64,000 nt of DNA from DATFKA01 sp042095835 (GTDB taxonomy: Bacteria; Bacteroidota; Bacteroidia; Chitinophagales; Saprospiraceae): the NCBI GenBank assembly GCA_042095835.1, contig JBELML010000016.1, forward strand, positions 1 to 64,000, read 5' to 3'. The notes under the pieces were generated by a model that saw only the letters and a list, made by a program, of their open reading frames with translations, was not told the origin of the DNA and made no database searches. Of the stretch, positions 26,985 to 36,291 are shown one piece after another. Within the stretch, counting starts at the first letter, position 1; every line of letters starts with the position of its first letter. Made by a program: the position numbers and the translations under genes.

Positions 26985-27578
26985 ATGGAGAATCTAGAAA
27001 AAATTTGGACCCAGCTTAATGACATTTCTCTTGATTTAAAAGAGGTAATTCAAGAGGAGGCCGACAATTCTATCTTTAAGCAGCTAGAAAAAGAGGAACA
27101 ACTTAGAAAGAAGTATAATCCCTTTTTATTTGGCTTGATCGCCCTGATCCCTTTAGTCTTTTGGGGGCTCCTACATCAAAATATGGATTGGACGAAAGCC
27201 CTTGGTATAGCCTGCATTACTGGATCAGGAGTCGCTATTGCTACTTTTTCTCAAATCGTAAAAATCCCGCTACAGCAATTTCAGTATGATCAGAGTTCTC
27301 TAGACTTTATGTCTATCGTCAAACAGAAACTAGATCAGTCTAGAATGATGCTCGTCATTGGAGTACTGCTACAAGTACTGTTATTAGGTACTGGCCTTTA
27401 TCTGCTTATTTTTTCTAATACCCCCCTGGATAATTTACTCTTATTTTCAGGTATCATGATGAGTTTATGTGGTTTAGTTATAGGCTTAAATATTGCGTCA
27501 TTCAATCGCCATTACCGAGATATTTACCAGAAGATCGCTCGATTCCTAGAAGAAGATGAAGAGAATTGGTTAATTTGA
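26985..27578 (+). CDS. Four-helix membrane protein, candidate anti-sigma partner
   Basis: A 197-residue protein. The N-terminal 45 residues are cytoplasmic and acidic-helical (MENLEKIWTQLNDISLDLKE). Four membrane segments follow at about 46-64, 70-90, 120-142 and 148-170, then a short cytoplasmic tail (RHYRDIYQKIARFLEEDEEN). No zinc anti-sigma (HxxxCxxC) motif or FecR domain is present. Its place right after the sigma gene suggests it may bind or tether the sigma factor at the membrane, but this is inference. It could equally be an unrelated membrane protein. Confidence 0.7.
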   Translation: MENLEKIWTQLNDISLDLKEVIQEEADNSIFKQLEKEEQLRKKYNPFLFGLIALIPLVFWGLLHQNMDWTKALGIACITGSGVAIATFSQIVKIPLQQFQYDQSSLDFMSIVKQKLDQSRMMLVIGVLLQVLLLGTGLYLLIFSNTPLDNLLLFSGIMMSLCGLVIGLNIASFNRHYRDIYQKIARFLEEDEENWLI

Positions 27579-27597
27579 GAAAAAGCTTCAATTGATT

Positions 27598-28965
27598 ATG
27601 TCCCGTCCATCTTTGTGGATTATTCCTTTCATTCTTGGATTAATGCTAGCTTGCCAAAGTGAGCCAGCCAACAAATCTAAAATATCGCCTATCTCAACAT
27701 GGGCCAAACTCACTGATCAGCAGCTCCTAAACACGGTACAATACCATACCTTTAAATACTTCTGGGATTTTGCCGAACCTCATAGTGGTTTGGCTAGAGA
27801 GCGATACATCCCTAGTGGCAAGTATCCAGCCAAGGATGCTCATATTGTCACCTCAGGAGGCACCGGCTTTGGCGTGATGGCGATTCTGGTTGGAATAGAA
27901 AGAGGTTTTATCACCAGAGCTCAGGGTATACAACGGCTAACAAAAATCGTAGACTTTCTCGAAAAGGCAGATCGTTTTCACGGTATCTGGTCGCACTGGA
28001 TTGATGGTACCAATGGCAAAGTCAAACCTTTTAGTCCTAAAGATGATGGTGGTGATTTGGTAGAAAGTGCCTTTCTGATGCAAGGCTTGCTTTGTGTCCG
28101 TCAGTATTGCGATGATAAAAACTCAGAAGAAAAAGCATTAGCAGAACGCATCAATCAACTGTGGCGAACAATGGAATGGGATTGGCATACACAAGGCGGG
28201 CAAGACGTCCTATACTGGCATTGGTCGCCCAACTACGATTGGGAAATGAATTTTGCCCTCGAAGGTTATAATGAGTGCCTCATCACCTACGTCTTAGCCG
28301 CTAGCTCTCCTACACATCCAATTGATACTGTAGCCTATCATAAAGGTTGGGCCAGAGGTGGCGCCATTATAGCTACCGACAAATATGGAGACTATGACCG
28401 AATACTCGATTATTTCCCCCACGGAGATGATCCAATCGGGCCCCTTTTTTGGAGCCATTATTCCTATTTGGGACTTAATCCAAAAGGATTGACAGATCAA
28501 TATGCCGATTATTGGAAACTCAACCAAAACCTAGCTTTGATTCATTATCAACATGCCTTGGATAATCCCAATGATTACCAAGGCTATGGAGCAGACACCT
28601 GGGGTTTGACAGCCAGTTATTCTAGGAATGAGGATGGTTCGGTGGGCTACGCTGCACACTCTCCTACGCAAGACAAAGGCATTATTTCTCCTACTGCTGC
28701 TTTAAGTTCATTCCCTTATACACCCGAAAAGTCTATGCAAGCACTAAGAGGCTTTTATGAGAAATATGGAGATCAATTAATTGGTCCAGCCGGCCCCTAC
28801 GACGCTTTTAGTCCACACTATGATTGGGTGGTAGAAAGATACCTTGCCATTGATCAAGGGCCAATTATTGTGATGATAGAAAACCATCGAAGTGGTTTAT
28901 TGTGGGATTTGTTTATGACTTGTCCGGAGATTGTCTCTGGTTTAGGGAAATTGGGATTTAAGTAA
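27598..28965 (+). CDS. Glycoamylase-like (GH144-type) glycoside hydrolase lipoprotein
   Basis: I take the ATG at 27598 (455 residues); TTG two codons earlier is also possible. Lipobox ILGLMLAC, then an (alpha/alpha)6-barrel of the Glycoamylase family (PF10091): TFKYFWDFAEPHSGLARER, VTSGGTGFGVMAILVGIERG, SHWIDGTNGK, DDGGDLVESAFLMQGLL, WHWSPNYDWEMNFALEGYNE, GLTASYS and GPYDAFSP. Family members of this shape include the GH144 beta-1,2-glucanases of Chitinophaga, so cleavage of beta-1,2-glucans is a reasonable guess, with other beta-glucans possible. It follows the sigma operon by 19 bp. The stop codon (TAA at 28963-28965) lies inside the terminal AGTAAC of repeat R1-C. Confidence 0.82.
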   Translation: MSRPSLWIIPFILGLMLACQSEPANKSKISPISTWAKLTDQQLLNTVQYHTFKYFWDFAEPHSGLARERYIPSGKYPAKDAHIVTSGGTGFGVMAILVGIERGFITRAQGIQRLTKIVDFLEKADRFHGIWSHWIDGTNGKVKPFSPKDDGGDLVESAFLMQGLLCVRQYCDDKNSEEKALAERINQLWRTMEWDWHTQGGQDVLYWHWSPNYDWEMNFALEGYNECLITYVLAASSPTHPIDTVAYHKGWARGGAIIATDKYGDYDRILDYFPHGDDPIGPLFWSHYSYLGLNPKGLTDQYADYWKLNQNLALIHYQHALDNPNDYQGYGADTWGLTASYSRNEDGSVGYAAHSPTQDKGIISPTAALSSFPYTPEKSMQALRGFYEKYGDQLIGPAGPYDAFSPHYDWVVERYLAIDQGPIIVMIENHRSGLLWDLFMTCPEIVSGLGKLGFK

Positions 28966-29120
28966 CAGCCAAAAAACAACTTACCGATTTTGATGGAATA
29001 TTTCGCACCAATACGGCGTTAAAAAGCCTCGTCAATGCCCTGCATTGCCTACGTTTTTTGCCTTGTTTTGGCACAAAATTTTCTCGATCAAAATGCGGGA
29101 CTTATTCTTTGCCCGTTACT
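28961..29120. repeat. R1 repeat, copy C (complete, 160 bp)
   Basis: It starts AGTAACAGCCAAAAAACAAC and ends TTCTTTGCCCGTTACT. The reverse complement is nearly identical to copy E at 47641-47800, also 160 bp. The two 50-bp ends form an imperfect inverted repeat, and the centre holds CAATGCCCTGCATTG. It overlaps the stop codon of the upstream hydrolase gene. Confidence 0.85.
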
Positions 29121-29141
29121 AAAGCTGAAAAAAACTAATAC

Positions 29142-29756
29142 ATGTATTACAAAAAAGTCAAATCAGGCGATATTACCATCGAGTTCCATAGCAATTGGCT
29201 AGGAATGGAAACCGTGATTGTCAATGGGCAAATCTTATCCAAGAAAAGCTCCATTATGGGCACACACCATCACTTCACCCTTGATGAAGATGGAGAATCG
29301 GTCAATTACATACTATCTTCAAAGGTAGGTGGCGATATGAATGCCTATTTAGATTTACGCAGGGCGGGGAAGCTCATCCATGAAAATGTACACATCCCAA
29401 TGGGTTTCAAACCCAAGGCACCCAAAAATACCTTCAAATACAAAGGCATCCAACTCATCAAAGAATATGATATCGAAGAAGGTATCGCTGAACTCAAAAA
29501 GGCCCTTGAATTGGATACTGCAGATCCGGAGATTCATTTTTTCCTCGCATGTGGTTATTCTATTCAAGAGGATGTCGCCAATGGATTCGATGCGCTGCGT
29601 CTAGCAGTAAAGTATAAATTGCAAGATGTAGAAAGCATCCTCAACCATGATATGCTCGCTTATTTACGCCTACAAGATGCCTTTGAAGCTTTCTTCAATT
29701 CAGGCTATACCAACTATACACTAGATAAAACGGATGGAGATTCGGAAAATCTTTAA
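29142..29756 (+). CDS. TPR-like hypothetical protein
   Basis: A 204-residue cytoplasmic protein with no signal peptide. Residues 1-100 are beta-rich (GDITIEFHSNWLGMETVIVN). Residues about 110-165 form a TPR-like helical pair (IEEGIAELKKALELDTADPE, IHFFLACGYSIQEDVANGFD), with FEAFFNSGYTNY near the end. I do not recognise a named family. It follows R1-C by 21 bp and precedes the DUF1684 gene by 23 bp, so it probably shares a transcript with that gene. Confidence 0.7.
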   Translation: MYYKKVKSGDITIEFHSNWLGMETVIVNGQILSKKSSIMGTHHHFTLDEDGESVNYILSSKVGGDMNAYLDLRRAGKLIHENVHIPMGFKPKAPKNTFKYKGIQLIKEYDIEEGIAELKKALELDTADPEIHFFLACGYSIQEDVANGFDALRLAVKYKLQDVESILNHDMLAYLRLQDAFEAFFNSGYTNYTLDKTDGDSENL

Positions 29757-29779
29757 TATCTTCTACCTAAAACCTTTAT

Positions 29780-30709
29780 ATGCCAACGATAACGAAAAAC
29801 CACTCCTCATCTTGGGGAATATTCTTTTTTATTTTTGTCCTTCTCGCAAGTTGTCAAGCTCCAGCTGAAGACTTAGAGGGCTACACCAATAGCATAATTG
29901 AGTGGCAGGAGGAACGTAATGCCGAAATGCGCGACACCTCTGGGTCATGGTTAAGTCTAGTAGGACTCCACTGGTTAGAACAGGGCGAAAGTACTTTTGG
30001 TGCCGACTCTAATCATACCCTAATATTTCCGAATACTGCTCCTGGATTTGCGGGCCGCTTTATCTTGGCAGAGGATCAACTCTCTCTTGAGGTGGCAGAA
30101 GGTGTGCGCGTGACACAAGATGGGCAGCCAGTACAAGCCTTGGCTATGAACCACGACATGGATGATAATACGAGCTATCTACAGATGGGTAGTATCCAGT
30201 TTTATGCACTGAGTCGCCCCGAAGGAATGGCCATTCGAGTGAAGGATAGCAAAAGCCCCGAGCTTGTGGCCTTCGAGGATATTCCCAACTTCGATATCGA
30301 TCCCAATTGGAAAATCGAAGCTCAACTCCAATGGTTTGACGAGCCACAGTCAATACAGATCCCTACTGTACTTGGATCGGAGCGTACACAAAAATGCCCT
30401 GCTCGCATAGTCTTTGAGGTAGATGGCGAAACCTATGAGCTGTCACCTTACCAAAGTTTCTATGGCGATCCGGTTTGGACCATTATTTTCAGCGACCTCA
30501 CCAACGGAGAGAGTACTTATGGTGGAGGCAGGTTTCTATCTCTCGATGAGCCTGCTCCTGGAGCTACTTCTATCACCTTAGATTTTAATAAAGCGTATAA
30601 TCCTCCATGTGCCTTTTCGGCTTTTGCGACTTGTCCGCTGCCACCGCCTGAGAATAGGTTGGCCGTCGCTATTCCTGCTGGAGAGCAGAATTATGGGGAG
30701 TTTCATTAA
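29780..30709 (+). CDS. DUF1684 lipoprotein
   Basis: A 309-residue lipoprotein (FVLLASC lipobox). DUF1684 features: SWLSLVGLHWLEQGESTFGA near the start, RAEWKIEAQLQW-like IDPNWKIEAQLQWFDEPQSI in the middle, and a C-terminal LDFNKAYNPPCAFSAFATCP, then LPPPENRLAVAIPAGEQNYG. The invariant NPPCAF...TCPLPP...NRL stretch near the C-terminus is typical. Biochemical function is unknown. It is likely in the same transcript as the TPR-like gene and corA. Confidence 0.92.
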   Translation: MPTITKNHSSSWGIFFFIFVLLASCQAPAEDLEGYTNSIIEWQEERNAEMRDTSGSWLSLVGLHWLEQGESTFGADSNHTLIFPNTAPGFAGRFILAEDQLSLEVAEGVRVTQDGQPVQALAMNHDMDDNTSYLQMGSIQFYALSRPEGMAIRVKDSKSPELVAFEDIPNFDIDPNWKIEAQLQWFDEPQSIQIPTVLGSERTQKCPARIVFEVDGETYELSPYQSFYGDPVWTIIFSDLTNGESTYGGGRFLSLDEPAPGATSITLDFNKAYNPPCAFSAFATCPLPPPENRLAVAIPAGEQNYGEFH

Positions 30710-30734
30710 AATACTTACTGCCGCTTAATCAATA

Positions 30735-31808
30735 ATGCCTATGGATACCAATGACCCTAACAAGGCTAAACCTTCCGGACTACCTCCTGGCGAAGTCGTC
30801 TTTACAGGAGACCGTAAAGTAGAGGAAATTCATACCCATTATTTAGAGTATGATGCGCAGCTGTGTAAAGATGTAACCCTAGATAGTGAGCATGTACTCA
30901 CCTTTCATCAGCCCGTAAAAGGTGTCAACCAATGGTACGATATCCGAGGACTACACGATGTTGATTTGATCAAATCCATCGGTGAAATTTTCCAACTTCA
31001 TCCTCTTGTCTTGGAGGATATTGCCAATATTTTTGAGCGCCCCAAAGTCGATGAATTTGAAGATGCCCTCTTTATCTCTCTGAAAGCGATCTCCTTTAAT
31101 CGGGAAGAAACTACCGTGCATTTCGAACAGATTGGGCTTTATTATACCCACGATTTTTTGCTGTCTTTTCAAGAGGATGATGAAGACCTCTTTGCCAATG
31201 TCAGGCATCGCATTAATCATGGTTTAGGCAGAGTACGTAAGAAAGGACATGATTATTTGGTTTATGCCTTGATCGACACCCTGACTGATCAATACCTAGA
31301 AATCATGGAGCAAATCGAAGAAGAAATCGAAGCCATAGAAGAAGAGATTATTAAACGTCCTAAAGCCCAGACTAAAACCAAAATCTACCATCTCAAACAA
31401 GAATTGAATCAAGTGCGCAAGGCTGTAGTCCCTTTGAGAGAAATTGCCTTCAATCTCCTAAAGCTGGAAGAAGGTTTGCTCGGCGAAGAGATTGACGTTT
31501 ACTTGAGGGACCTAAAAGACCATTGCAGCCAACTGGTTGATCAAGTTGACACTTGCAGAGATAATATCAACGGCCTCCAGGATTTATTCCTTTCGGAGAT
31601 GAGTCACCAGATGAATTTAGTCGTTCAGACCTTAACCATTGTATCGACTATCTTTATTCCACTTTCTTTCCTAGCCGGTCTTTATGGCATGAACTTTCAA
31701 TATATGCCGGAATTGGCCTGGCAAAATGGATACTTTTACCTTCTTGGCTTAATGGTTGTTATCACCATTGCCTTATTGCTATATTTCAAACGTAAGAAGT
31801 GGTTGTAA
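30735..31808 (+). CDS. corA: CorA-family magnesium/cobalt channel
   Basis: A 357-residue protein. It has a large cytoplasmic N-terminal alpha/beta domain, a long coiled helix (residues about 195-295), then two C-terminal membrane helices. The first ends in the selectivity motif YGMN (GLYGMNFQYMPE), and the second precedes the basic tail FKRKKWL. This is a complete CorA with the periplasmic MPEL-type loop. It forms a pentameric Mg2+ (or Co2+/Ni2+) uptake channel. Confidence 0.95.
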   Translation: MPMDTNDPNKAKPSGLPPGEVVFTGDRKVEEIHTHYLEYDAQLCKDVTLDSEHVLTFHQPVKGVNQWYDIRGLHDVDLIKSIGEIFQLHPLVLEDIANIFERPKVDEFEDALFISLKAISFNREETTVHFEQIGLYYTHDFLLSFQEDDEDLFANVRHRINHGLGRVRKKGHDYLVYALIDTLTDQYLEIMEQIEEEIEAIEEEIIKRPKAQTKTKIYHLKQELNQVRKAVVPLREIAFNLLKLEEGLLGEEIDVYLRDLKDHCSQLVDQVDTCRDNINGLQDLFLSEMSHQMNLVVQTLTIVSTIFIPLSFLAGLYGMNFQYMPELAWQNGYFYLLGLMVVITIALLLYFKRKKWL

Positions 31809-31811
31809 TTA

Positions 31812-31850
31812 CACAGTGTACTACACAATTTCCAATTGCGGTACACTGCG
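31812..31850. terminator. Hairpin after corA
   Basis: CACAGTGTAC pairs with GTACACTGCG, with AATT...AATT continuing the stem. It lies just after the corA stop. The arms share GTACACTG with the R3 element ends, so it may be a minimal R3 relative used as a terminator. Confidence 0.45.
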
Positions 31851-31905
31851 TAAAAACTTGGTAGACGCCTCCCTCAAGTCTACAATTTGAAATAGTACAG
31901 CTCCC

Positions 31906-33030
31906 TTATCGCTGCACTAATAATTTCTTAGTGATCACACCACCTCTCGCCAAGAGGCTTGTATAGTAAACGCCGCTAGCAAGTTCTTCTACATCAAAAG
32001 TAAAAATATGGTCTCCTGCCACTTGCTGGCCTTGCTGTAAGGTGCGCACCAATTTCCCATATTGGTCAAAGAGCAATACCTTGACCTGCTCTGCCTCTGG
32101 TAGGTAATATTGCAGTTGTGCTTGCTCTTGCGCAGGGTTTGGTTGAATTTCATTCAATTGAAAACCCCAAGCATTAATATCTCTTACAGATGAGGCAGCA
32201 TTGGTGGAGGTCCAAGATAGATTCCCCTCAATAGTACCTTGGCTAGGAATATCCATTCCTGTTTCTTCAGCATCGATAGTCAATATGTCCCCATCTTTTG
32301 TAATAAAGGTAAAAGACACATCAGTAGTTGAAGTTGGGAACCCTGGCACAACTTCAGTACTGATCGTACTTACTTCACGGATACGAATGGCCTGAGCTGA
32401 TTTCCCATTTGGCAAGATCAATGTGCCAAAAGCATCGACTACGGCACTCCGTTCTACCGTAGATGGAGTTGCCGGCAGATTCATCCCTCCAAAGATAGTT
32501 TGAGAGGTAAAAGTCCCTGTATAAGACCAATCATCCTCAAAGGAAATAGGGAAATTGTAAATTGGCCTTGTAGGAGAATACGTTCCAATGTTTTGGAAGT
32601 CTCCATCATCACTTTGGAATTCTCCAGTAGACCCTAAAGTCGATAATTGATTATTCGTGATGTGCATAAAATTAAAGATACTTCCTGATCCTTCATCATC
32701 TGAAAATTCAATCTTGGTGACAAAATTGGCATCCGGAAAAGCTTCTGGATTGAAGGCGTCGCCTGGAGCAATGACCATCTGATCCTCGGAGCCTAAGAGT
32801 TCTACCGATTGAAAATCCCAGGTATTTCCTCCGCCTGTCTGACCAATGTTGTACATAAAAGTGTTGAAAACATCCGAATCAAAATCTTCATCGAATTGAG
32901 TAGTGAGAACATTACCAATCGTGTAGTAGCTGTTAATGTCTGAAAAGGTAATCGAAATCTGAGCTGCTAAGGGTAGCGCAGACAACATAAAAAAGCTGAA
33001 TACAGTGGTGAAAATGTTAGTGTTCTTCAT
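31906..33030 (-). CDS. Secreted protein with type IX secretion C-terminal sorting domain
   Basis: A 374-residue protein with signal peptide MKNTNIFTTVFSFFMLSALP...LAAQ. The middle is a beta-rich region with no recognised catalytic motif. The last 80 residues are a T9SS type A sorting domain: FQLNEIQPNPAQEQAQLQYY, then KVLLFDQYGKLVRTLQQG, ending ASGVYYTSLL...KKLLVQR. It should therefore cross the outer membrane by PorSecretion and be anchored or released. Role unknown. Confidence 0.85.
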   Translation of the reverse strand: MKNTNIFTTVFSFFMLSALPLAAQISITFSDINSYYTIGNVLTTQFDEDFDSDVFNTFMYNIGQTGGGNTWDFQSVELLGSEDQMVIAPGDAFNPEAFPDANFVTKIEFSDDEGSGSIFNFMHITNNQLSTLGSTGEFQSDDGDFQNIGTYSPTRPIYNFPISFEDDWSYTGTFTSQTIFGGMNLPATPSTVERSAVVDAFGTLILPNGKSAQAIRIREVSTISTEVVPGFPTSTTDVSFTFITKDGDILTIDAEETGMDIPSQGTIEGNLSWTSTNAASSVRDINAWGFQLNEIQPNPAQEQAQLQYYLPEAEQVKVLLFDQYGKLVRTLQQGQQVAGDHIFTFDVEELASGVYYTSLLARGGVITKKLLVQR

Positions 33031-33314
33031 AATACAGTTTTGAGTTTTGGAATATGTTTAGTACTGTTTTTTTTAGTGTTATCATTAGCCTCTATACATC
33101 TAGTGTATAGAAAAGCAGTATATATAAACAGCGTTCAAAAGAAAAATTGATCTTAGCCCCTTTAGCGGTCTAAAATACTATTGGAAGGATTAAAAAAATC
33201 TAATGGAAGGGTGTGGGAATAAAAGTCTACGTCTCTTTTAATTAAACTTACAGTCCCTCTAAAATATTATAGAATTTTCATTTTACCATAACATTTCTGC
33301 ATTTTATACCTTTG

Positions 33315-34199
33315 ATGAGAAAATATACAATTATGAAAGGTCTACTTTTACTGATTTCTATTCTATCCATTGCCTTTACCTCTTCTATTATGGGCCAAAG
33401 CAACGCAGATTATAAAATTTATAACAATCAAACAGGCCAGATTATCAGTCTTCAAAAGCTGGTTGACGAAACTTCCACAGCACATGTCCTTTTCTTTGGT
33501 GAGCAACACAACGACTCCATCGGTCATGCCCTACAAGCACAGATCTATGATCTCCTCCTCAAGCAGCATGGGCAGGTCGCACTAAGCTTGGAAATGTTTG
33601 AAACAGATTGCCAATACATTCTAGATGAATATCGCGCAGGCCATATCAACGAAGCAAAAATGAAAAGCGATGCCCGCGCATGGAACAATTATGACTCCGA
33701 CTACCGCCCTATGGTCGAGCAAGCTATCGAGCAAGGACAAATGGTCATCGCTGCTAATGCGCCACGCAGGTATGTCAATATGGTGAGCAGAAAAGGGCTA
33801 GCTAGCTTGGAAAAGCTACCGAAGTCTTCTTTAAAATACCTCCCCAAACTCCCCATCTACACAGAAGATGAAGGCTACAAAAAACGATTCCAGGAAATCA
33901 TGGGTGGAGCAGGTCACTCCATGCCCACCAATATATACCACGCACAATGCACCTGGGACGCAGGAATGGCCAATAGCATTTATCAGTATTGGAAAAAAAA
34001 TAAAGACACCTTTATATATCATCTCAACGGCAGCTTCCATACCGATTATAAACAAGGCACCATCAATCAACTCCTACGCCTTAACAAAAAGATCAAAGTC
34101 CAAAATATCACTTGCTTTCCCGCCGAAGACTACGACCAACCGAATTGGAAAGAATATGCAGAGAGAGCTGACTTTGTTATCATTCATCCAGCGAAGTAA
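33315..34199 (+). CDS. ChaN-family (DUF399) haem-iron-regulated exported protein
   Basis: A 294-residue protein from the ATG at 33315; a second ATG at 33333 would leave a shorter signal peptide and cannot be excluded. N-terminal signal MKGLLLLISILSIAFTSSIMG. The body has the ChaN motifs VLFFGEQHNDSIGHALQAQI, LSLEMFETDCQ, and the C-terminal YHLNGSFHTDYKQGT. ChaN proteins bind stacked haem cofactors or act in iron uptake. Cys and His residues in the LNGSFH region fit this family. It stands alone. Confidence 0.88.
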   Translation: MRKYTIMKGLLLLISILSIAFTSSIMGQSNADYKIYNNQTGQIISLQKLVDETSTAHVLFFGEQHNDSIGHALQAQIYDLLLKQHGQVALSLEMFETDCQYILDEYRAGHINEAKMKSDARAWNNYDSDYRPMVEQAIEQGQMVIAANAPRRYVNMVSRKGLASLEKLPKSSLKYLPKLPIYTEDEGYKKRFQEIMGGAGHSMPTNIYHAQCTWDAGMANSIYQYWKKNKDTFIYHLNGSFHTDYKQGTINQLLRLNKKIKVQNITCFPAEDYDQPNWKEYAERADFVIIHPAK

Positions 34200-34394
34200 T
34201 GAGAGAATGCTAAAATGGGTAAATCACATACCACATCTTACATAGCACATACCACATGGCACATGGCACATGGTACCTAGCAAAACATCACCATTTCACC
34301 ACTTCCCAATATCACCATATAAAAAACTGTGCGAAAATTCGACTGTTTATCAAGGACTTATGAAGGGTACTGTTATTTTTTTTCTAAAAAAAGC

Positions 34395-34425
34395 TTGTTT
34401 GCTGTGCAATTTAGATATACATTTG
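34395..34425 (+). promoter_or_regulatory. Promoter of the rplM-rpsI-rpsB operon
   Basis: TTG at 34395-34397, a 20-base spacer, then TACATTTG at 34418-34425, an exact TAnnTTTG box. Transcription would begin near 34432, leaving about 40 bases of leader before the GTG start of rplM. The 275-bp gap before it holds short near-repeats of CACATACCACAT/GGCACATGG (about 34226-34275). Confidence 0.65.
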
Positions 34426-34474
34426 CACCTGCTTTTAAAAAGGCAGTATTTCATATTGAAAAAATATCATACAA

Positions 34475-34918
34475 GTGGATACACTAAGTTACAAGACAAA
34501 GTCGCAGAAGAAGGAGACAGTGGAGCGCAAGTGGTACATCGTCGATGCTGATGGTGAGACCGTGGGTCGTATCTGTTCTAAGATTGCAACTGTCCTAAGA
34601 GGTAAACATAAACCTTCTTATACACCGCACATCGATTGTGGTGATTATGTAGTAGTCATCAATGCTGAAAAGATTCGCTTCACTGGTCAGAAAATTGATC
34701 AGAAAGTCTACATTCGCCACACCGGCTATCCTGGTGGTCAGCGCAAAAAAGTAGCTAAAGACTTGATGGCTGAGCGTCCAGAGCGTATCGTTGAGATCGC
34801 TGTCAAAGGGATGCTACCCAAGACAAAGCTGGGCAACCAGATGTATAGAAAATTGTTTGTGTACGCAGGAACAGAGCATCCACACGAAGCACAACAAGCA
34901 GAGAAATTTAATTTTTAA
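34475..34918 (+). CDS. rplM: 50S ribosomal protein L13
   Basis: A 147-residue protein starting at GTG. The N-terminus MDTLSYKTKSQKK closely matches the usual Bacteroidota L13 start, so the GTG is correct despite ATG codons nearby in other frames. The core has VDADGETVGRICSKIATVLR, GKHKPSYTPHIDCGDYVVVI and YIRHTGYPGGQRK. It binds 23S rRNA early in 50S assembly. First gene of the rplM-rpsI-rpsB transcript. Confidence 0.98.
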   Translation: MDTLSYKTKSQKKETVERKWYIVDADGETVGRICSKIATVLRGKHKPSYTPHIDCGDYVVVINAEKIRFTGQKIDQKVYIRHTGYPGGQRKKVAKDLMAERPERIVEIAVKGMLPKTKLGNQMYRKLFVYAGTEHPHEAQQAEKFNF

Positions 34919-34947
34919 TCATACACGCCAAAATTGTTGAATAGATT

Positions 34948-35337
34948 ATGGAAATGATCAATGCTATCGGAAGAAGAAAGGCGTCTGTAGCGCGTGTTTA
35001 CCTGAAAAAAGGTTCCGGAAAAATCGAAGTAAACGGTAAAGATTACAAAGAGTTTTTTCCTCAAAAACATATCCAAGGCGTAATTACTGATCCATTTGCT
35101 ACCGTAGAAATAGACGGTAACATTTACGACCTACAAATTAATGTAAACGGTGGTGGCTTCAAAGGCCAAGCTGAAGCTGTAAGAATGGCAATCTCTCGTG
35201 CACTAGTAAAATTGAACGAGGACTTCCGCTCTCCTTTGAAAGCGAAGAAATACCTTACTCGTGATGCTAGAGTCGTAGAGCGTAAGAAGTACGGTAAGCC
35301 AAAAGCGAGAAAGAGCTTCCAGTTCTCTAAGCGTTAA
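34948..35337 (+). CDS. rpsI: 30S ribosomal protein S9
   Basis: A 129-residue protein with the full S9 pattern: INAIGRRKASVARVYLKKGS, VNGGGFKGQAEAVRMAISRA, and the C-terminal RKKYGKPKARKSFQFSKR. The tail arginine that contacts P-site tRNA is present. It lies 29 bp after rplM. Confidence 0.98.
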   Translation: MEMINAIGRRKASVARVYLKKGSGKIEVNGKDYKEFFPQKHIQGVITDPFATVEIDGNIYDLQINVNGGGFKGQAEAVRMAISRALVKLNEDFRSPLKAKKYLTRDARVVERKKYGKPKARKSFQFSKR

Positions 35338-35363
35338 TTTTTTACTTTTTTTAATTCAGAATA

Positions 35364-36089
35364 ATGAACAAGCCTACATATAAAGATCTACTCGATGCTG
35401 GTGTTCACTTTGGCCACTTGAAGAAAAAGTGGAACCCTAAGATGTCTTCTTACATCTTTACAGAGCACAAAGGCATCCATATCATTGATTTAAATAGAAC
35501 TTTGGACAGCATGGATAAAGCTGGCACCGCTGCTAAACAATTGGCAAGAGCTGGTAAGAAAATCATGTTCGTTGCTACTAAAAAGCAAGCACGCGATATC
35601 GTCATCGAAGCTGCTCAAAGTGTAAATATGCCCTACGTTACTGATCGCTGGTTGGGTGGTATGATGACCAACTTCTCTACGATCCGTCGTTCGGTAAAGA
35701 AAATGCAGAATATCGATCGTATGCTCAATGATGGTACGCTCACTTCTGTAACTAAGAAAGAGCGCCTTACTTTGACTCGCGAGCGCAACAAACTAGACAA
35801 GGTACTAGGTGGTATTGCCAACCTCAACCGTCTACCATCTGCTCTTTTTGTAGTAGATATCGACCATGAGCATATCGCTATCAAAGAAGCCCACAAATTG
35901 GGTATTCTTACTTTCGGTATGGTAGATACCAACTCTGACCCAGCTCAGGTTGATTTCGCCATTCCTTCTAATGATGATGCTTCTAAGTCGATCAAAATCA
36001 TCTCTGACTTTATGGCTGGAGCGATCAAAGAAGGATTAGAAGAGCGCAAGCAAGCTAAAGCAGAAAAAGAAGCTGCTTCGCAAGCGTAA
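35364..36089 (+). CDS. rpsB: 30S ribosomal protein S2
   Basis: A 241-residue protein. The S2 motifs are YKDLLDAGVHFGHLKKKWNP, the signature TNFSTIRRSVKKM, and SALFVVDIDHEHIAIKEAHK near the C-terminus. It lies 26 bp after rpsI, giving the linked rplM-rpsI-rpsB order common in Bacteroidota. tsf follows after 202 bp with an inverted repeat in between. Confidence 0.98.
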   Translation: MNKPTYKDLLDAGVHFGHLKKKWNPKMSSYIFTEHKGIHIIDLNRTLDSMDKAGTAAKQLARAGKKIMFVATKKQARDIVIEAAQSVNMPYVTDRWLGGMMTNFSTIRRSVKKMQNIDRMLNDGTLTSVTKKERLTLTRERNKLDKVLGGIANLNRLPSALFVVDIDHEHIAIKEAHKLGILTFGMVDTNSDPAQVDFAIPSNDDASKSIKIISDFMAGAIKEGLEERKQAKAEKEAASQA

Positions 36090-36092
36090 GAC

Positions 36093-36173
36093 AATGTTGT
36101 AATGTTGTAGTGCGTAATGATGTATTCCTTTTTTCTAGGCATGAACACTACATCATTTAACTATTACAACATT
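36093..36173. repeat. Imperfect inverted repeat between rpsB and tsf
   Basis: AATGTTGTAATGTTGTAGTG and AATGATGTA on the left are answered by TACATCATTTAACTATTACA and ACATT on the right. It could act as a transcript end or processing hairpin. Similar ATTACAACA/TACATCATT words recur near 26955-26980. Confidence 0.45.
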
Positions 36174-36291
36174 ATAATCATTCACAAAAACGGCTACAAT
36201 ATTAGGATGGAAAAGTAGTATAACCAGCTGAGTTTGGAGGTACTACAGTATTAACCATTTTTATCTTTATAATAAATAGCAAATAATCACA

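Noticed and set aside
34226..34275. CACATACCACAT/GGCACATGG short repeats as a CRISPR-like array
   Set aside because: Units are short and irregular with no spacers; simple low-complexity sequence is enough.
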